Source: Neodontobutis hainanensis
Lineage: Eukaryota; Chordata; Actinopteri; Gobiiformes; Odontobutidae
Length of the DNA stretch: 64,000 bases
Reading direction: 5' to 3'
Assembly (NCBI GenBank): GCA_024349245.1
Contig: JALDNG010004498.1
Coordinates: 1-64,000 of the forward strand
The position numbers and the translations under genes are program-made. Position 1 is the first letter of the stretch. Each line of letters starts with the position of its first letter. The notes beneath the pieces are model-generated. The model was not told where the DNA came from. It saw only the letters and a list, made by a program, of their open reading frames with translations, and did no database searches. Below are positions 31,301-43,810 of the stretch, piece after piece.

Positions 31301-33429
31301 TGTTGTAAGTGAAGTCCGAAGTGTGGTGTGTAAAAAAGAACACTGTTCTTACTGTTCCCTTAGGGGCCCCAAAATATACAAATGCAAATTAAGATTTGGC
31401 TCAAATTTGTATCAATTCTTTATTACCAAGGCTTAAACCCATTTGATTTAATAAGTGGCTTGATAGTGCCCCCTACAGGCAGGAAACAAAAATCCTTATT
31501 TTTGTGGCAAAAAGGCAAAAAAAATAGTTTTTCGTCATTGTATGAACGTTGGCGCATATGTCTGACCAGTCACACTGGTCAAAAAAATCCTCTTGGACCC
31601 ATGTAAATTTGTTGCTGTGGTGATGACCGAAATACAAATTTTAAGTTGCTATATAACATATGAGGGCTTAACATGTGTAACTACAAATGGGGAAGAAGGC
31701 GCAACAGTGTCCCCTATAAAACAAAAAAATTATAAGCATGGGACAAGAGCACTGGAGTTTGGGACCAGGGCGTGACAGGCCCCCCTGGAAAAACACAACT
31801 TTGTAATTTTCCTGTTTTTGCCAATCATTTAGCAGCCTTCTTAAAGAACCCCATTTCAGATAGCAACAGTTTAACCTCGGCACCAGCACTTGGTTATGAC
31901 GGCAAGGGGTATTGCCACTTGTGGCAAGCCAGCCATACATTGAAAGAGACTATTGTAATCCCTGCTCAACACAGACCTGTAATTGTCAAAAGTAAATGAC
32001 GAGCAAAGCGAGGCGCTATTGACTGCAGAGTCCACGGACACGTGGGAACGGCAACAGCTTTTCAAAAATAGATAATATATAATAACCTTTTTTAATTCAT
32101 TTTTTTAATTATTACTATTACTAGTAAGTGTCCATTCACCATTGACCTCCATTAATTTCTAATCTAAGCAATTAGAATTACCCTATATATGCCCAGTTAG
32201 TGCTTTGTGGCCTCTAACATGCACCTGCATGGCTATGGACTATGGACCCCACAGAATGGCGAGAGCTTTCCAAAAATGTATAGTTTGTTGTAGTTAAAAA
32301 TTGGCTATATTGTTTTTGCTCATATTATTATTATTTTTTTTTCTCCTTATCCCCTACCTCCCTCCTCCCATGTCACTTCCAACTTAGTGTTCCCAAAGTA
32401 AATGAGTGTGTACAGTGTCTGTCTGCGATCCATGGAGGCCCTTCCTGGTGGGCTGGGCAGGTTACATTTAATGTGATCAACTTCCGGCTAAGTATAATGT
32501 GATGAAGTGGTCTGGCGGCTGGGCTGAGAGAAAATTAGCTTTTAATTCGCCCTGGACACTGATGCTAGTGCTGGAGGCAAACATATTGAGACTCAACACA
32601 ACAGTGCTAAACTGAGGACCAGGACTTCAAATTGACACAATAAATCTGACCAGAATCTATTGAGTAATAAAAGACCTTTGAAGGGCATTAATGTTTTTTC
32701 TTTGACTACAATTTTAAGCATTTTTCTACTGGGTTTGTACATTGAAAACAACAGGGCATCATTACATAGTTTGTTTGTATAAAAATATAAATTCCTTAAG
32801 GCAATAAGCAGCTGCAATAATAAGAATGACTTTTAATCATTAATGTGAATGTGGAATTTATGTAAAATGTATCTTCATCATATTTTTTTTCATTATTACG
32901 TACATATTGCTGAAGTCCTACCAAAGTCCTTTATCAGTATTTTTTTTCTTCCCACAACTCTGTAAGGCAGGGCCGGAATTGTATATTCCAAAATTAAATA
33001 TGAAAACCACTGTGGTAACAAATGAAGTTAATAACATAGGTTATATAACATAATAAATGCTGTAAAGGTGTGATGCTGCTTTGGGATAGAAACAATGAAA
33101 AATGCATGTAATATTGAATACCAATAAGGTCCTTCATTTGAAACATGCAGGGCCAATCCCAGTTTCCCCCAGAGCTCCTGTGTCTTTCAGCCAAACGTGT
33201 ACAGAGTGGGACCTACCACAGCCACAGGCATCAGAACCTACACATTGTACAGATACAGGCATACATTTATACATATGAGATGACAAAATTGCTTGGCTTT
33301 TGGAAAAGAAAAACTAAAAATTTTCCTTTAAATTAGCAAACATTTTCATGTTGTGTTCTCCCAATCCCCTTTTCAATCAAGTGAACTGCCATTGTTAAAC
33401 AAACTGCAGTGTTTATCTTCACCTTATAC
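31301..33429. other. No gene; 31,430-32,080 resembles an unclassified fish interspersed repeat
   Basis: The phrase gatagtgccccctacaggca near 31,460 and the following sequence resemble a widespread, unclassified fish repeat. A similar style of sequence occurs at 54,420-54,720, though I could not align the two base by base. From 32,080 to 33,429 I see only AT-rich DNA with short ORFs. Confidence 0.35.
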
Positions 33430-33640
33430 TGACTGTGGCTACACTGTTGAATCCAATATCCTCAGGGTCACCAGTGCAGGGCACTTCTTTCAATTTATTA
33501 TCACCTTATTATCCCCATGGTGGAATTGTCAACCAGCATATTTTTTATGTTGTTGGGGAAAACCAGAGTACCTGGTGGAAACCCACCTGAGCACGGAGAC
33601 AACATGCAAACTTCACAAAGAAACACCCCATGACCCTTAC
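33430..33640 (-). mobile_element. Degraded SINE body fragment
   Basis: The stretch aaccagagtacctggtgg...aaacccacctgagcacggag...acatgcaaacttcacaaag (33,559-33,622) resembles the body of the tRNA-derived SINE seen at 12,296-12,693, in the same orientation. Head and tail are not clear. Confidence 0.5.
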
Positions 33641-34749
33641 ATATTAGCAGACATTACTTTCCATAAAAACAAATAAAAGGAGCGAAAGTTGTGACATCTG
33701 TGCAACATATTGCAAATCCATAATGTTTACTGAAATTTTAAAAGACCATATGGTAAACTCACCTTTTACCCACTAAAGACTATTACTTGTGATCGAGCAT
33801 GGCATTGGTCAAACTAAACTTCACCTCTGTTGCTGCTGAAGGCTTCTTTCCAACCAATTTGGTCCCAACCACTGGAAGCACACTACATTACAGCGATCAG
33901 CAGTAATGTCAGGCCAAAGCTCATTATGTGCACACAGAGACCTCGGCTAATAGGGTCCTAACAACATGTCTCCATGGAGATAACTGGACATCACCTGGAA
34001 ACCACTGCTGCTGAGTCTGATGGCTGCCAGCACAATTTAAGACCATTTCATGTCCAGAAAATCACACATAGCACCAACTCTGCGCTTCATTCTGTGAGCG
34101 CAGATACCTCCACACCAACGGGGCTCTGCACTGTCTCATCTCAGACGTAATGACCACACATTCCACAAAGCAGACAGCCACAATTGGGACTATTTGTCGA
34201 GGCCTCTCGGCTAATCTGTCTGCTCATATGTAAGAGTAATCGGCAGGAATAAATAGCACAGTGTCTTCTCAGTTCACCCTGTCATTTCCTCTTTCACTGT
34301 AATTGAGAGATGGCACTCTCTCAGGTGTAAAACACACTCAGCAGCCCAGAGCCAAGGCACCAAAAAGTTAAATGGTAAATGTCTAAACTGTCGGAGTCCA
34401 AGGACAAATCAAGCTTTTTCTCTCACTGAAGGTTGATTACGGAGGGAAAGCAAACACATTTAAGAGTGAAAATGAGTTACAATGCACCACAATGGTATGG
34501 TATCATCTAAATTATTGACCAAACAATTATGGTTTGTTTTCTTCAACTATCTGCTTTACTGGGAGAGGAGTGGAGGCTCAATAAATAAAACTAAGACCTC
34601 TAGTGTGGCTCATTTGAAGTGATAATGTAAAACAGAAGAAAAAGTTAAAGCAAAAGCATCTGGACTCAGTTTTGAAGGTAAAGACGTTCCAAGAGACTTT
34701 ATCAATTGTGAGATTAACTGGTAAGAGAGCTGAGCTTAAATCTCTAGAG
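33641..34749. other. No gene recognised
   Basis: Mixed sequence without a recognisable ORF or repeat match inside the window. Sequence from about 33,900 to 34,350 has more balanced composition, but no coding signature was seen. Confidence 0.3.
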
Positions 34750-35190
34750 GGAGGGGTTTGACCTGAAACCAAACCTGATGGGACCAGGCTGTTCTGATCT
34801 CATAGTTTTTAGAAATGAATGTGCTCTGTGCTGAAGAGTCCTGATGACTCCCAGCTTGAGCTGCAGTGGGTGGTGGGAATCAAACAGCAAATAATGATCC
34901 GTATGTGTTCCTGCAAACTTCTACTTGGAGTGTCCTGTCCTCACAAATAACCACTGCACAGTCTAAGAAGGTCAGGCATTTGTCCATGGCGTCTTCATGG
35001 TTGAACTTGATGTTCTTGTCCACTGCATTGATGTGCTCTTTGAAAACTTCTACTTCCTAGGTTCTGATTTGAGCCATGTGTCATCAACATATCTGAGCCA
35101 GTGACTGGGCACTAAGACTATTGTCTCCTTTGATGTCCCATCCTCTTTACCTGCATACCCAGCAATGAAGCATTCATGGCTCTTCAGAGA
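34750..35190 (-). pseudogene. Penelope-like element, RT fragment
   Basis: On the minus strand near 35,100 the reading LRYVDDTW gives the RT catalytic box in the form typical of Penelope-like elements. After frame changes it continues with a NIKF...FLDCAV-like segment (near 34,965) and with LLFDSHHPLQLKLGVIRTLQ (34,815-34,890). The GIY-YIG endonuclease, which would follow further downstream, is absent. The fragment directly follows a decayed Gypsy integrase on the same strand. Confidence 0.75.
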
Positions 35191-36010
35191 ACAGACCTCT
35201 GGTCTCTTTCCTAGCTTCCTAGCGGCAATTAGCAGATGAGAAATACAGTGCAGAAGCTCACAGGAGAGTGAAATCCTGGACAGATGATACACTGAATTTT
35301 GTCTCCTGAGATAGAAACAGTGGTGGCTGGAATCCATAAGCACATTGAAATGAAGATAGTCCCATGGCAGTACTAGTGAGGGTATTATGGGCATATTCCA
35401 CCCACAGCAAATGGGAAACCCATGTGGATGGTGTTCAATTTGGCTGTTAGACTGTGGGTGGAAACTGGATGAAAGGCTGACTGTGGCTCCAAGTAGAGAA
35501 CAGAACACCCTACAGAAAGTAGATGTGAACTGGGTCAGAAACAATGTCTACTGGAATTTTGTTGTAGAACCAGTTAGTTAACTGGTTCTACAACACGCCT
35601 TCTGAATTCATGGGCTTCCAGCAAGACAAATGAAGTGAACCATTATGAAGAACCAGTCTATGATAAAGAGGATGATCGAATTGCCTTCTGACTTGGAAGC
35701 CCTGTCATAAAGTCAAAGGAAATGTGGGACCAGGGTTGTCGAGGAACAGGAAGTGGCAGAAGAAGTCCAGCTGGTGGCTGACAGCACTCAGGACAGGCTG
35801 TAACATACATACGGACATCCTCATTCTGTGTAGGCCACCAGAATCTCTGCTAAAGGAAGGTAATGGTCCGCTGAATGCCGTGATCGCAAGACAGCTGAGA
35901 GGAGTGGGCTCACTAAAGGACTTTGAATCGAGGTTTTTATGTGTACAAACAGCTTCCCTACAGGACAAGTGCTGGGTCCAGGTCCTGGCAGAGGACTTTA
36001 TGACAGATCC
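35191..36010 (-). pseudogene. Gypsy-type integrase remnant
   Basis: Minus-strand translation of 36,010-35,210 gives a shuffled-frame integrase. First come a zinc-finger-like segment (TFLQQRFWWP near 35,830 and CPECC near 35,775), then a core start (PRQPWSHISFDFMTGLPS near 35,725). After 35,545 comes ORF 35,050-35,544 with FCSLLGATVSLSSSFHPQSN, the region around the second and third catalytic residues. Numerous stops and an internal palindrome at 35,560-35,595 show decay. In the intact element this enzyme would insert the cDNA. Confidence 0.8.
35560..35595. repeat. 17-bp perfect palindrome inside integrase
   Basis: tgttgtagaaccagtta (35,560-35,576) is exactly inverted at 35,579-35,595 around a 2-base loop. 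One arm replaces the expected integrase coding sequence. Confidence 0.9.
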
Positions 36011-36600
36011 AACAGTAAGGAGAAGCTTGGAGTGGAAGAGAGGTCAACTTCTTTATAGGGCTCCATCTGTAAGACTCTCCAGTATGCCCTCTTTACTGCT
36101 GAGCACAAAATTTTGCAGGCAGGCAGAAACGACATGATCAGTACGCCCCACAATAAAGACACAGGTCCTGGCGACGAAAATATTTGGAGCAAATCCTCTG
36201 GTCTACCCAGATGGAACATTGGATGAGGTTGTTGAGCTCCAGCAGAAGATCATGTGAGGAAAGCTCGTCTTTCATATATTTTGCCAGCTCGAGGCGTAAG
36301 GCTTGATTCAGCGCTGGGGTGTTGAATCCACTTCTTCTGGCTAGAGTGCGGAAGTCGATTGAATAATCAGCTACATTTATATTTACATTTTTAATTTACA
36401 GCTACTGAGCAGGACCCCTGTCTTAGCTGGCGGAGGCTAACGCAACGTCAAAGTCACCACTCTCCACATCAAATACCTACCTTAGTTCTGACGAGAAAGA
36501 CCAAAAGCTGGAACAGGCTGCTGTCTTCTTTTACCACTCAGCTGTTCCCCAGAACAGAGCCTCTGTAGTGAAAGTACTTGGTTGGAGAGCAAACAAGATG
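36011..36600 (-). pseudogene. Sushi-type Gypsy gag with zinc knuckle; RT region deleted
   Basis: On the minus strand, 36,380-36,200 reads VADYSIDFRTLAR, NTPALNQALRLELAKYMKDE and LSSHDLL. These are capsid segments of sushi-type Gypsy gag, a family also ancestral to vertebrate domesticated genes such as PEG10. A zinc knuckle start (LCLYCG) follows near 36,160. Protease-like sequence is not convincing, and then the reading enters integrase at about 36,010. Reverse transcriptase and RNase H, normally between them, are absent. Frameshifts are frequent. Confidence 0.7.
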
Positions 36601-36892
36601 CAACAGTTTGCAATTAAGGGATTGCAGGGTTCTGGATTGCCTGCCTAGCACTGTCCACAAAACAGAAAAAGTGAACTATCTGTAGAAATGGACACACTGA
36701 TGCTACTTCTCTGAGACAGAGACATGTGTAAAGTGAGTCTAAATGTAGCAGGGCCCGGGTGTGATTTATTTTCAGCCTGGGTATTTTATGTTTTAGATCA
36801 GGCCTAGTGTATGAAAATCAATTTCATAAATAAAATAATAAAATGTAAGATATCTAGCATTATATTGTAGCTGTAGATACATCTGTGACATC
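36601..36892. other. No gene recognised
   Basis: May include further gag sequence of the adjacent Gypsy remnant, but no residue pattern is convincing. Confidence 0.3.
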
Positions 36893-37500
36893 TTTTAACG
36901 GCCTGCTCACTGGTCTCTCAAAACGAGGGTTAAGACAGCTGCAGCTTATTCAGAACGCTGCTGCTCGGGTTCTAACTAACACCAGAAAGTAAAACCACAT
37001 CAGTCCAGTTTTAAAATCTCTGCACTGGCTTCCTGTTGCTCAGAGAATAGACTTTAAAACAGCACTGCTGGTTTACAAGTCTCTAAATGGTTTAGCATCA
37101 GAATATATTTCTGAAATGCTAGTAGCTTATGAGCCTCCTCGGACTCTGAGAACATCTGGGACAGGCCTTCTGCTCGTGCCCAGAGTTAGAAGTAAACAGG
37201 GTGAAGCAGCGTTTAAGTTTCATGCAGCAAAAACCTGGAACAACTTCCAAGATGAAGTAAAACAAGCCTCAACTTCAACAATGTTCAAGGGAGGTTAAAA
37301 ACCTTCCTTTTAGCTCCGCCTACATTACAACTTAAAATGTTTTTTTTATTTATTTTTTTATCTGCACTCTTCTTTTATAATGCTTTTAATTTTTCTTATG
37401 CTCCTAAATCTAAATCTTGTAAATTGTCTTTTATTTCTGTAAAGCACTTTGAGTTACCCAGTGTATGAATTGTGCGATATAAATAAAATTGCCTTGTCTT
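36893..37500 (+). pseudogene. L2-like LINE, 3' end
   Basis: The plus strand reads QLQLIQNAAARVLTNTRK at about 36,939-36,990, a stop, then HISPVLKSLHWLPVAQRIDF and, in ORF 37,116-37,298, PPRTLRTSGTGLLLVPRVRS. These are C-terminal RT segments of L2-type elements. The 3' UTR ends with gcgatataaataaaattgcc and a ttgccttg repeat, typical L2 tail features. It is a different subfamily from that at 1565-2440. Confidence 0.85.
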
Positions 37501-37541
37501 GCCTTTTACATTAACGGTAAACGTATAGACCATAAAAAAAG

Positions 37542-38754
<1,213 letters not shown>

Positions 38755-39923
38755 CTGGGGGGCAGCGTTTAAAAATGCAGTTGTCCAGCCAGTTTTCAAG
38801 ACTGGCAACAAACATGAAGTATGCAATTATAGACCTTTCAGCATACGTCCTGTTATCTCTAAGGTCATTGAGAAAGTAATAACAGAACAGCTATCAGAAC
38901 ACCTAAACAACAATAATCTGCTGCATCTAATGCTATTTGGCTTTAGAAGAATTATTCTACTGAAACTGCATGCTGCTATTTTATTGAAGTGGTAAAAGCA
39001 AAATTTGACAAGGGAGTTTTTGTGTTTTTGGACCTTCTGTAAGGCTTTTGACATGGTCGACGCAGTACTGCTTGAGAAGCTCATTATAATCAGTCTCACA
39101 GTGCACTGCAGTGGATCAAATCAAATCTGAGCGATCGCGTACAGTGTGTGCAACAGTAACTGTCTACATCAAAAGCTTGTGACATAGGTGTTCCTCAGGG
39201 TTCTGTTTTTTGGCCACTGCTGTTTACACTCAATATTAACGATCTCCCTTCAGTGTGAGGCGAGGTAGATGTTCAGATGTATGCAGATGATACTGTAATT
39301 TATCTGCATGGAAATGACGCTACAGGTGTGGCTAAAAATTAACCAAGGTCACAAATAACATTTCAGATTGGCTCACCTCTGCTTCCCTTTACTGAACATA
39401 AATAAAACAGCGGCAATGTATTTCACAAATACTAGAAAATCAATGACTTTTCCATGTATTTTTGTAAAGGATAAAAAAAAAGTAGTACATAAATATAAAT
39501 ACTTAGGAGTTATTTAGAACCAACATTTGGATTTTAAAAGCATGTAAAAAAAAAAAAAGTCTAATACTTTGAAATACAATATTTAATTTTTTAGACATAT
39601 TTTACAAATGCTCTCATATGATGCAGCAATACTACATCTAGATGCAATGATTGTCTCTCATTTTAACTATTGTATTTCCTGTTGGTCTCAAACAAGTGAG
39701 GAAACACTAAAACCATTAAAATTGCTTTATAACCAAGCTGTAAAAGTATTAGATAAAAACATTAAGACATAATCATTGTCAATTTTTTATTCGGTTAAAA
39801 ATGTTCAGTTTGGAGAATCTAATTGTGTACTCAAATGTACAATACATTTTTAAGATCCTTAATAACAGTGCACCTTGTTATAAGAATTTTATATGTCCTT
39901 ATATTTATTCAGAGAGACAGATT
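38755..39923 (+). pseudogene. LINE reverse transcriptase (L2/CR1-like), nearly whole domain
   Basis: The plus strand shows in order NYRPFSIRPVISKVIEKV (near 38,830), FGFRR (38,937), KAFDMVD (39,043), a VFLRVLFF/GPLLF-like segment (39,190) and MYADDTVIY (39,280), the catalytic box with both Asp residues kept. Thumb segments follow (HLDYCI-like near 39,655), then KILNNSAP near 39,852 and IYSERQ near 39,903. Many frameshifts and stops interrupt it. The coding sequence ends where an LTR-like sequence begins at about 39,925. No endonuclease is attached, so the element is 5' truncated. Confidence 0.8.
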
Positions 39924-39924
39924 A

Positions 39925-40075
39925 TAATTTAACAAGCAATGTCCAGGTTTATTCTTGCAAGAAGAAGTAAAGCAGACACACAATAACAAGGGTACCGCGG
40001 GAGGTTTGCTTAAGGAAGTAAACAAAACATAAGGCTTTATACAACACAGTGAAGGCCTTGGTGGGAGGAGTATCT
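39925..40075 (-). promoter_or_regulatory. Candidate LTR fragment
   Basis: Read on the minus strand, a purine-rich tract (ttaggaggaggg near 40,088) is followed by tgtaagatactcc, a TATA-like ttgtataaagcc near 40,040, and an aataaacctgg polyadenylation-type signal near 39,950. The order (polypurine tract, U3, TATA, poly(A) signal) is that of a 3' LTR. The other LTR and the exact ends are not identified. Confidence 0.35.
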
Positions 40076-41057
40076 TACATATTCCCTCCTCCTAAGGCAC
40101 AAGGCTCCAGGTGCAGAAGTCCCATGACAAGCCATGTCTCCATTTAGTTATGTCTACTTCATGCCAGGATTAGCATGAATTTGACATGAAGAGAAATATA
40201 AGCCCCCAGTAACTCTAAACATTATAATAATAAAATTATTCTAACATATCCGCAATCTTTATGCTGATAATAATTAGCATAAACAATCTACTAGCTTGAG
40301 TGTGAGGTGTCTTCGTTGACAAAAGCAAAAAACCCAGTGGAGCATCTGACCTAGCCTAAGTACACTTAACAAAAATCTTTTCCCACACAAACATCAAGCA
40401 CCAACTTTATGTAATAACTTCAACTGAATCTCAAAACACATTTAAAATCAAATCCAAAAATGATTATACAGGGATATGTTCACAATCAACTGGGACTCCA
40501 CAGAGTCATGCACTGATTCTTTAAAATCAAATTCGTAAGAGTCCATAAATCAAAACACAGTGTCACTCCAAAATAAAGTAGAAGAATATGCCAGAGTTTA
40601 AGCTGGTCGCCCCATTGGACTCAAGATCTCCGGCCTGTCCCTGCCTGTCCATTACTGTCCCTGTAACGAAAAAGAAAAGCACATGGAGTGAGACATATGC
40701 ACATTCTTAATGATTAAAATCAATTATCTTAAGCATCATAACTTCAATGAACCATACGGCCCTTAGGACTGTAGTATGATCTGGAGCTGGATCCTGGAGC
40801 TGTTGTCCCGTTGGTGTTCATGCAAACGTTAACGTCCCTCAGATATCAAAGTGTTCATCTGAGGTCAAAGCCTCGACCACAGTCGTTGGGCAGGTGCATG
40901 TCCAGGAATGTTGACCCAGTAATGGCCACATCCATCAATCTCACCAACAAGCTCCGGATACATGGAAATCAACACAAACAAAAGTTATAAGACATGGAAG
41001 TGCCACACGAGTACATCTCAATACAGATTTAAAATCAGATACAAAATCCCAGTGACT
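40076..41057. other. No ORF recognised; possibly the body of an LTR element on the minus strand
   Basis: A polypyrimidine-cag motif resembling a splice acceptor occurs on the minus strand at about 40,660-40,680. ORFs are short. If the LTR call at 39,925-40,075 holds, this would be the 3' part of that element. Confidence 0.25.
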
Positions 41058-41820
41058 TTTCCAGATATTTAGTAAGCATTTTGTAGAACCAGGTCAAAAT
41101 CAATTACTCTATTCCAGAATACTCTGCCAGTTCCTCTGCAGAGTGAGAAGCTCTTTCTTAAAAGCTTTAGTTCTGCTGTTAACCAGACCTGAGTTACTTT
41201 GGATGAAATCATGTTGTAGATCTCACCTTTTCAGCTCAAAGCAGCTCAGTGCTTTTGTTCTGTCCAGTTCTTGGACCAGTTTTAATTCATTTCCAGGTTT
41301 AATTCATAGTTACAGCATCTCTTGTGCAATTCATAAACCTTTGTTGGTTATAAATATACTTAATACACTCTACATTTGCAAATTATTTTAGGTCAAAATT
41401 CAAATCCCAATGCTAATTGAATTTTAGCCTTATATTCATTAAGGACACCTTGAAGGACCCTCTGTCGTCGATGTAAATGGGGCTCTTAAATAAACTTGAA
41501 GGAACTGCTGTTTGGTTCCTAAGGTGTGAGGTTCTACTCACGATGTTCTCCGTCACATTGTATGTGAACAATCAAACCAGGATCCTTTAAGGACACATGT
41601 TTCCGGTCAGCAGGCAATGCTGGTCTAATGGTCTTACTTTCACAAAACCTCCAGACTTCTGCTTTGCACCTGTCCCTGATCTCTTAGTTTGTCATGTTCA
41701 GAGAGGTGTTACAGGACGTCCTGTCACTGGCCCTGCTCACAGGTTTACTCCTCGGTGTAAATGACTATAAGTTCAAAGAACTATGTTAATATTATCTCTT
41801 ACTGGTGGCTATAGTAATTG
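41058..41820 (-). repeat. 0.76-kb dispersed repeat, inverted partner of 11,465-12,240
   Basis: The segment matches the other copy along its length in inverse complement. Shared blocks include gaccctctgtcgtcgatgta (41,456-41,475) and caaaacctccagacttctgc (41,643-41,662). It contains an 82-codon ORF without recognisable domains, probably fortuitous. Confidence 0.8.
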
Positions 41821-42983
41821 TCAAATCTTCTTTAATAAAATCATAAAATGAAAGGTCAGTGCCATTTACCATTTTAAAAAGTTAGTCCATCAATTATCAT
41901 TTTTAATTATTCGTCTTCTTTATGTTTTCCAAATTGCATCACTGTTGTGTCTGTTATATTTAAAACTTAATTTTGTTCAGTTCAGTTTTAATTTTAGTTA
42001 CCATTAGCTGTAGGTTTTACCTGTAACTGTAAGTGTATCATCCGCTCATTCGATGCAAACATAAATAATTTTAAATCAGATCAGAACAAGTTTCTCATGA
42101 TCTATCGTCACAAACCTTTAGCCAAAAACTTTAAATTCACAATCTAATTAGAAAATTTTCAGAATATATTCCTTTAGAAATAAATTTCATTTAAAAACTC
42201 TTGGGTCAGACCTCTCTCTGGGGTTAACCTTGTAATCAGGCAGTGATTAAAACCCAGGAGACAGACGCACCCTCCTCACACACCCGCATGTGCTCACTGT
42301 CATTCACAGACACGCACTGAGCTGTCTTAAACTAAACACAATGAAGACACATCCCGCAACATGTTGATGAACATCGGGAACTGCACTCACATGCTCTGAC
42401 TGTAATGAAAACAAAACAGACTGTAGGAGACTGAACATGGGTGCATGTGTGTGTGTGTTTGTGGGTGTTGTTTGTCTGGTGATGAGGGGCGGAGCTCACA
42501 GGAGCGCAGTCACGTGCCCGTAGGTCTGTAAAGGTGTGCACTTTGGGAGGCCAGGTGGTTGAGAGTCAGGTACGGGTAGCCACAATTTTTGTTGACCTCA
42601 AAGCCAACAGCAAAGCATACTGAACGGCTGAGATTATATATTTATCTGTTTATGCATTCTGGTTCATGTCCATCATCTATCTGCTGAGCTGTATTATTTA
42701 ATCTGCAATAAACCTACCAAACGCACATCAGATCTGAGATTATTTGTTAATTATAGTGTTTTTAACATTTATATTGTTTACACTGTTATAATGTTATGAT
42801 CAAGGCTCTGGACATAACTTGTTTTTCTATAACAAACTAAACAAAATTTTAATGTCCTGGCAGTTTCAAATATTTTTGGTTTAATATTTAATTTGATTAC
42901 ATTATTATTACATTACATTAATGTTTAAGTTGAGATTTACAAGAAATATTTTAACTGCTACTAAATTTTAACTGCTGTAAGAA

Positions 42984-42985
<2 letters not shown>
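41821..42985. other. No gene recognised
   Basis: AT-rich with a (TG)-rich stretch at 42,438-42,475. No element ORF or repeat match was found. Confidence 0.3.

Positions 42986-43063
<78 letters not shown>
42986..43063. repeat. (TA)n microsatellite
   Basis: About 38 uninterrupted TA units. Confidence 0.97.
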
Positions 43064-43066
<3 letters not shown>

Positions 43067-43671
43067 TTCAATTCACAGATTACAAATTTACATTGCAGTT
43101 TAAACTTTATTGTGAAGATGACACTTGTCAGCATCTATTTTAGTGTTAGGTATTATACCTTTATTAGAAAGTACCATTTCAAAACCATAGGCTATTATTT
43201 ATTCTCAACTGTCTTCATTTCAGTTTTTCTAGTTTTTCACTGACATTTCTACTTCAGAATTTTTCAACATTAAAAGGTTTGTTTAATGTAAAGGCTCCCA
43301 CGTTCTGTGGAGCTAAAACTCCAGCTCAAAAAAACAACAGAATAAAACAAAACCAAAACATTTCTTGCTCGGACGTGAGCAAAAAGTGAAGCCCTGTTTC
43401 CTTGACTCTCATAGAATGTTATCTTGTGTTGAAACATTCCTTGTGAATCCAAACAATGGTTGCTTTGAATACACTTTCTCAACACTTTGTCAGAACCAAA
43501 CCACAAAAATACATAGTTGTTCATTTCTTTTCTTCTGGCAACATTATTAACTTGCTCTGCGCAATTCAACTTTAAGACACATTTTTAAATTCTTCTGATT
43601 ACAAAGTGATCATTTTTAGTAATATTATACCGTGTTATTGAACCACACTGATATTAAGGACCTCTATTAGA
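43064..43671. other. No gene recognised
   Basis: A 99-codon minus-strand ORF (43,270-43,569) shows no recognisable domain. The rest is AT-rich. Confidence 0.3.
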
Positions 43672-43810
43672 TGGTAAATGGTAAATGGTAAATGGTAAAT
43701 GGCATGCATTTATATAGCGCTTTCCTGCACCCTTCTTGGTCACCCAAATCGCTTTACATCGTGCTTCCACTCACCCCATTCACACACATCCACTCCTGGG
43801 TCAGACAGAG
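43672..43810 (+). repeat. Fish interspersed repeat with (TAAATGG)n start
   Basis: Four head-to-tail taaatgg units are followed by catttatatagcgctttc and cccattcacacac, a combination frequent in fish genomes. The superfamily is not determined here. Confidence 0.6.

Noticed and set aside
41143..41391. 82-codon ORF as a conserved gene
   Set aside because: It lies inside the dispersed repeat, and the inverted partner at 11.5-12.2 kb has no matching open frame, which argues against coding function.
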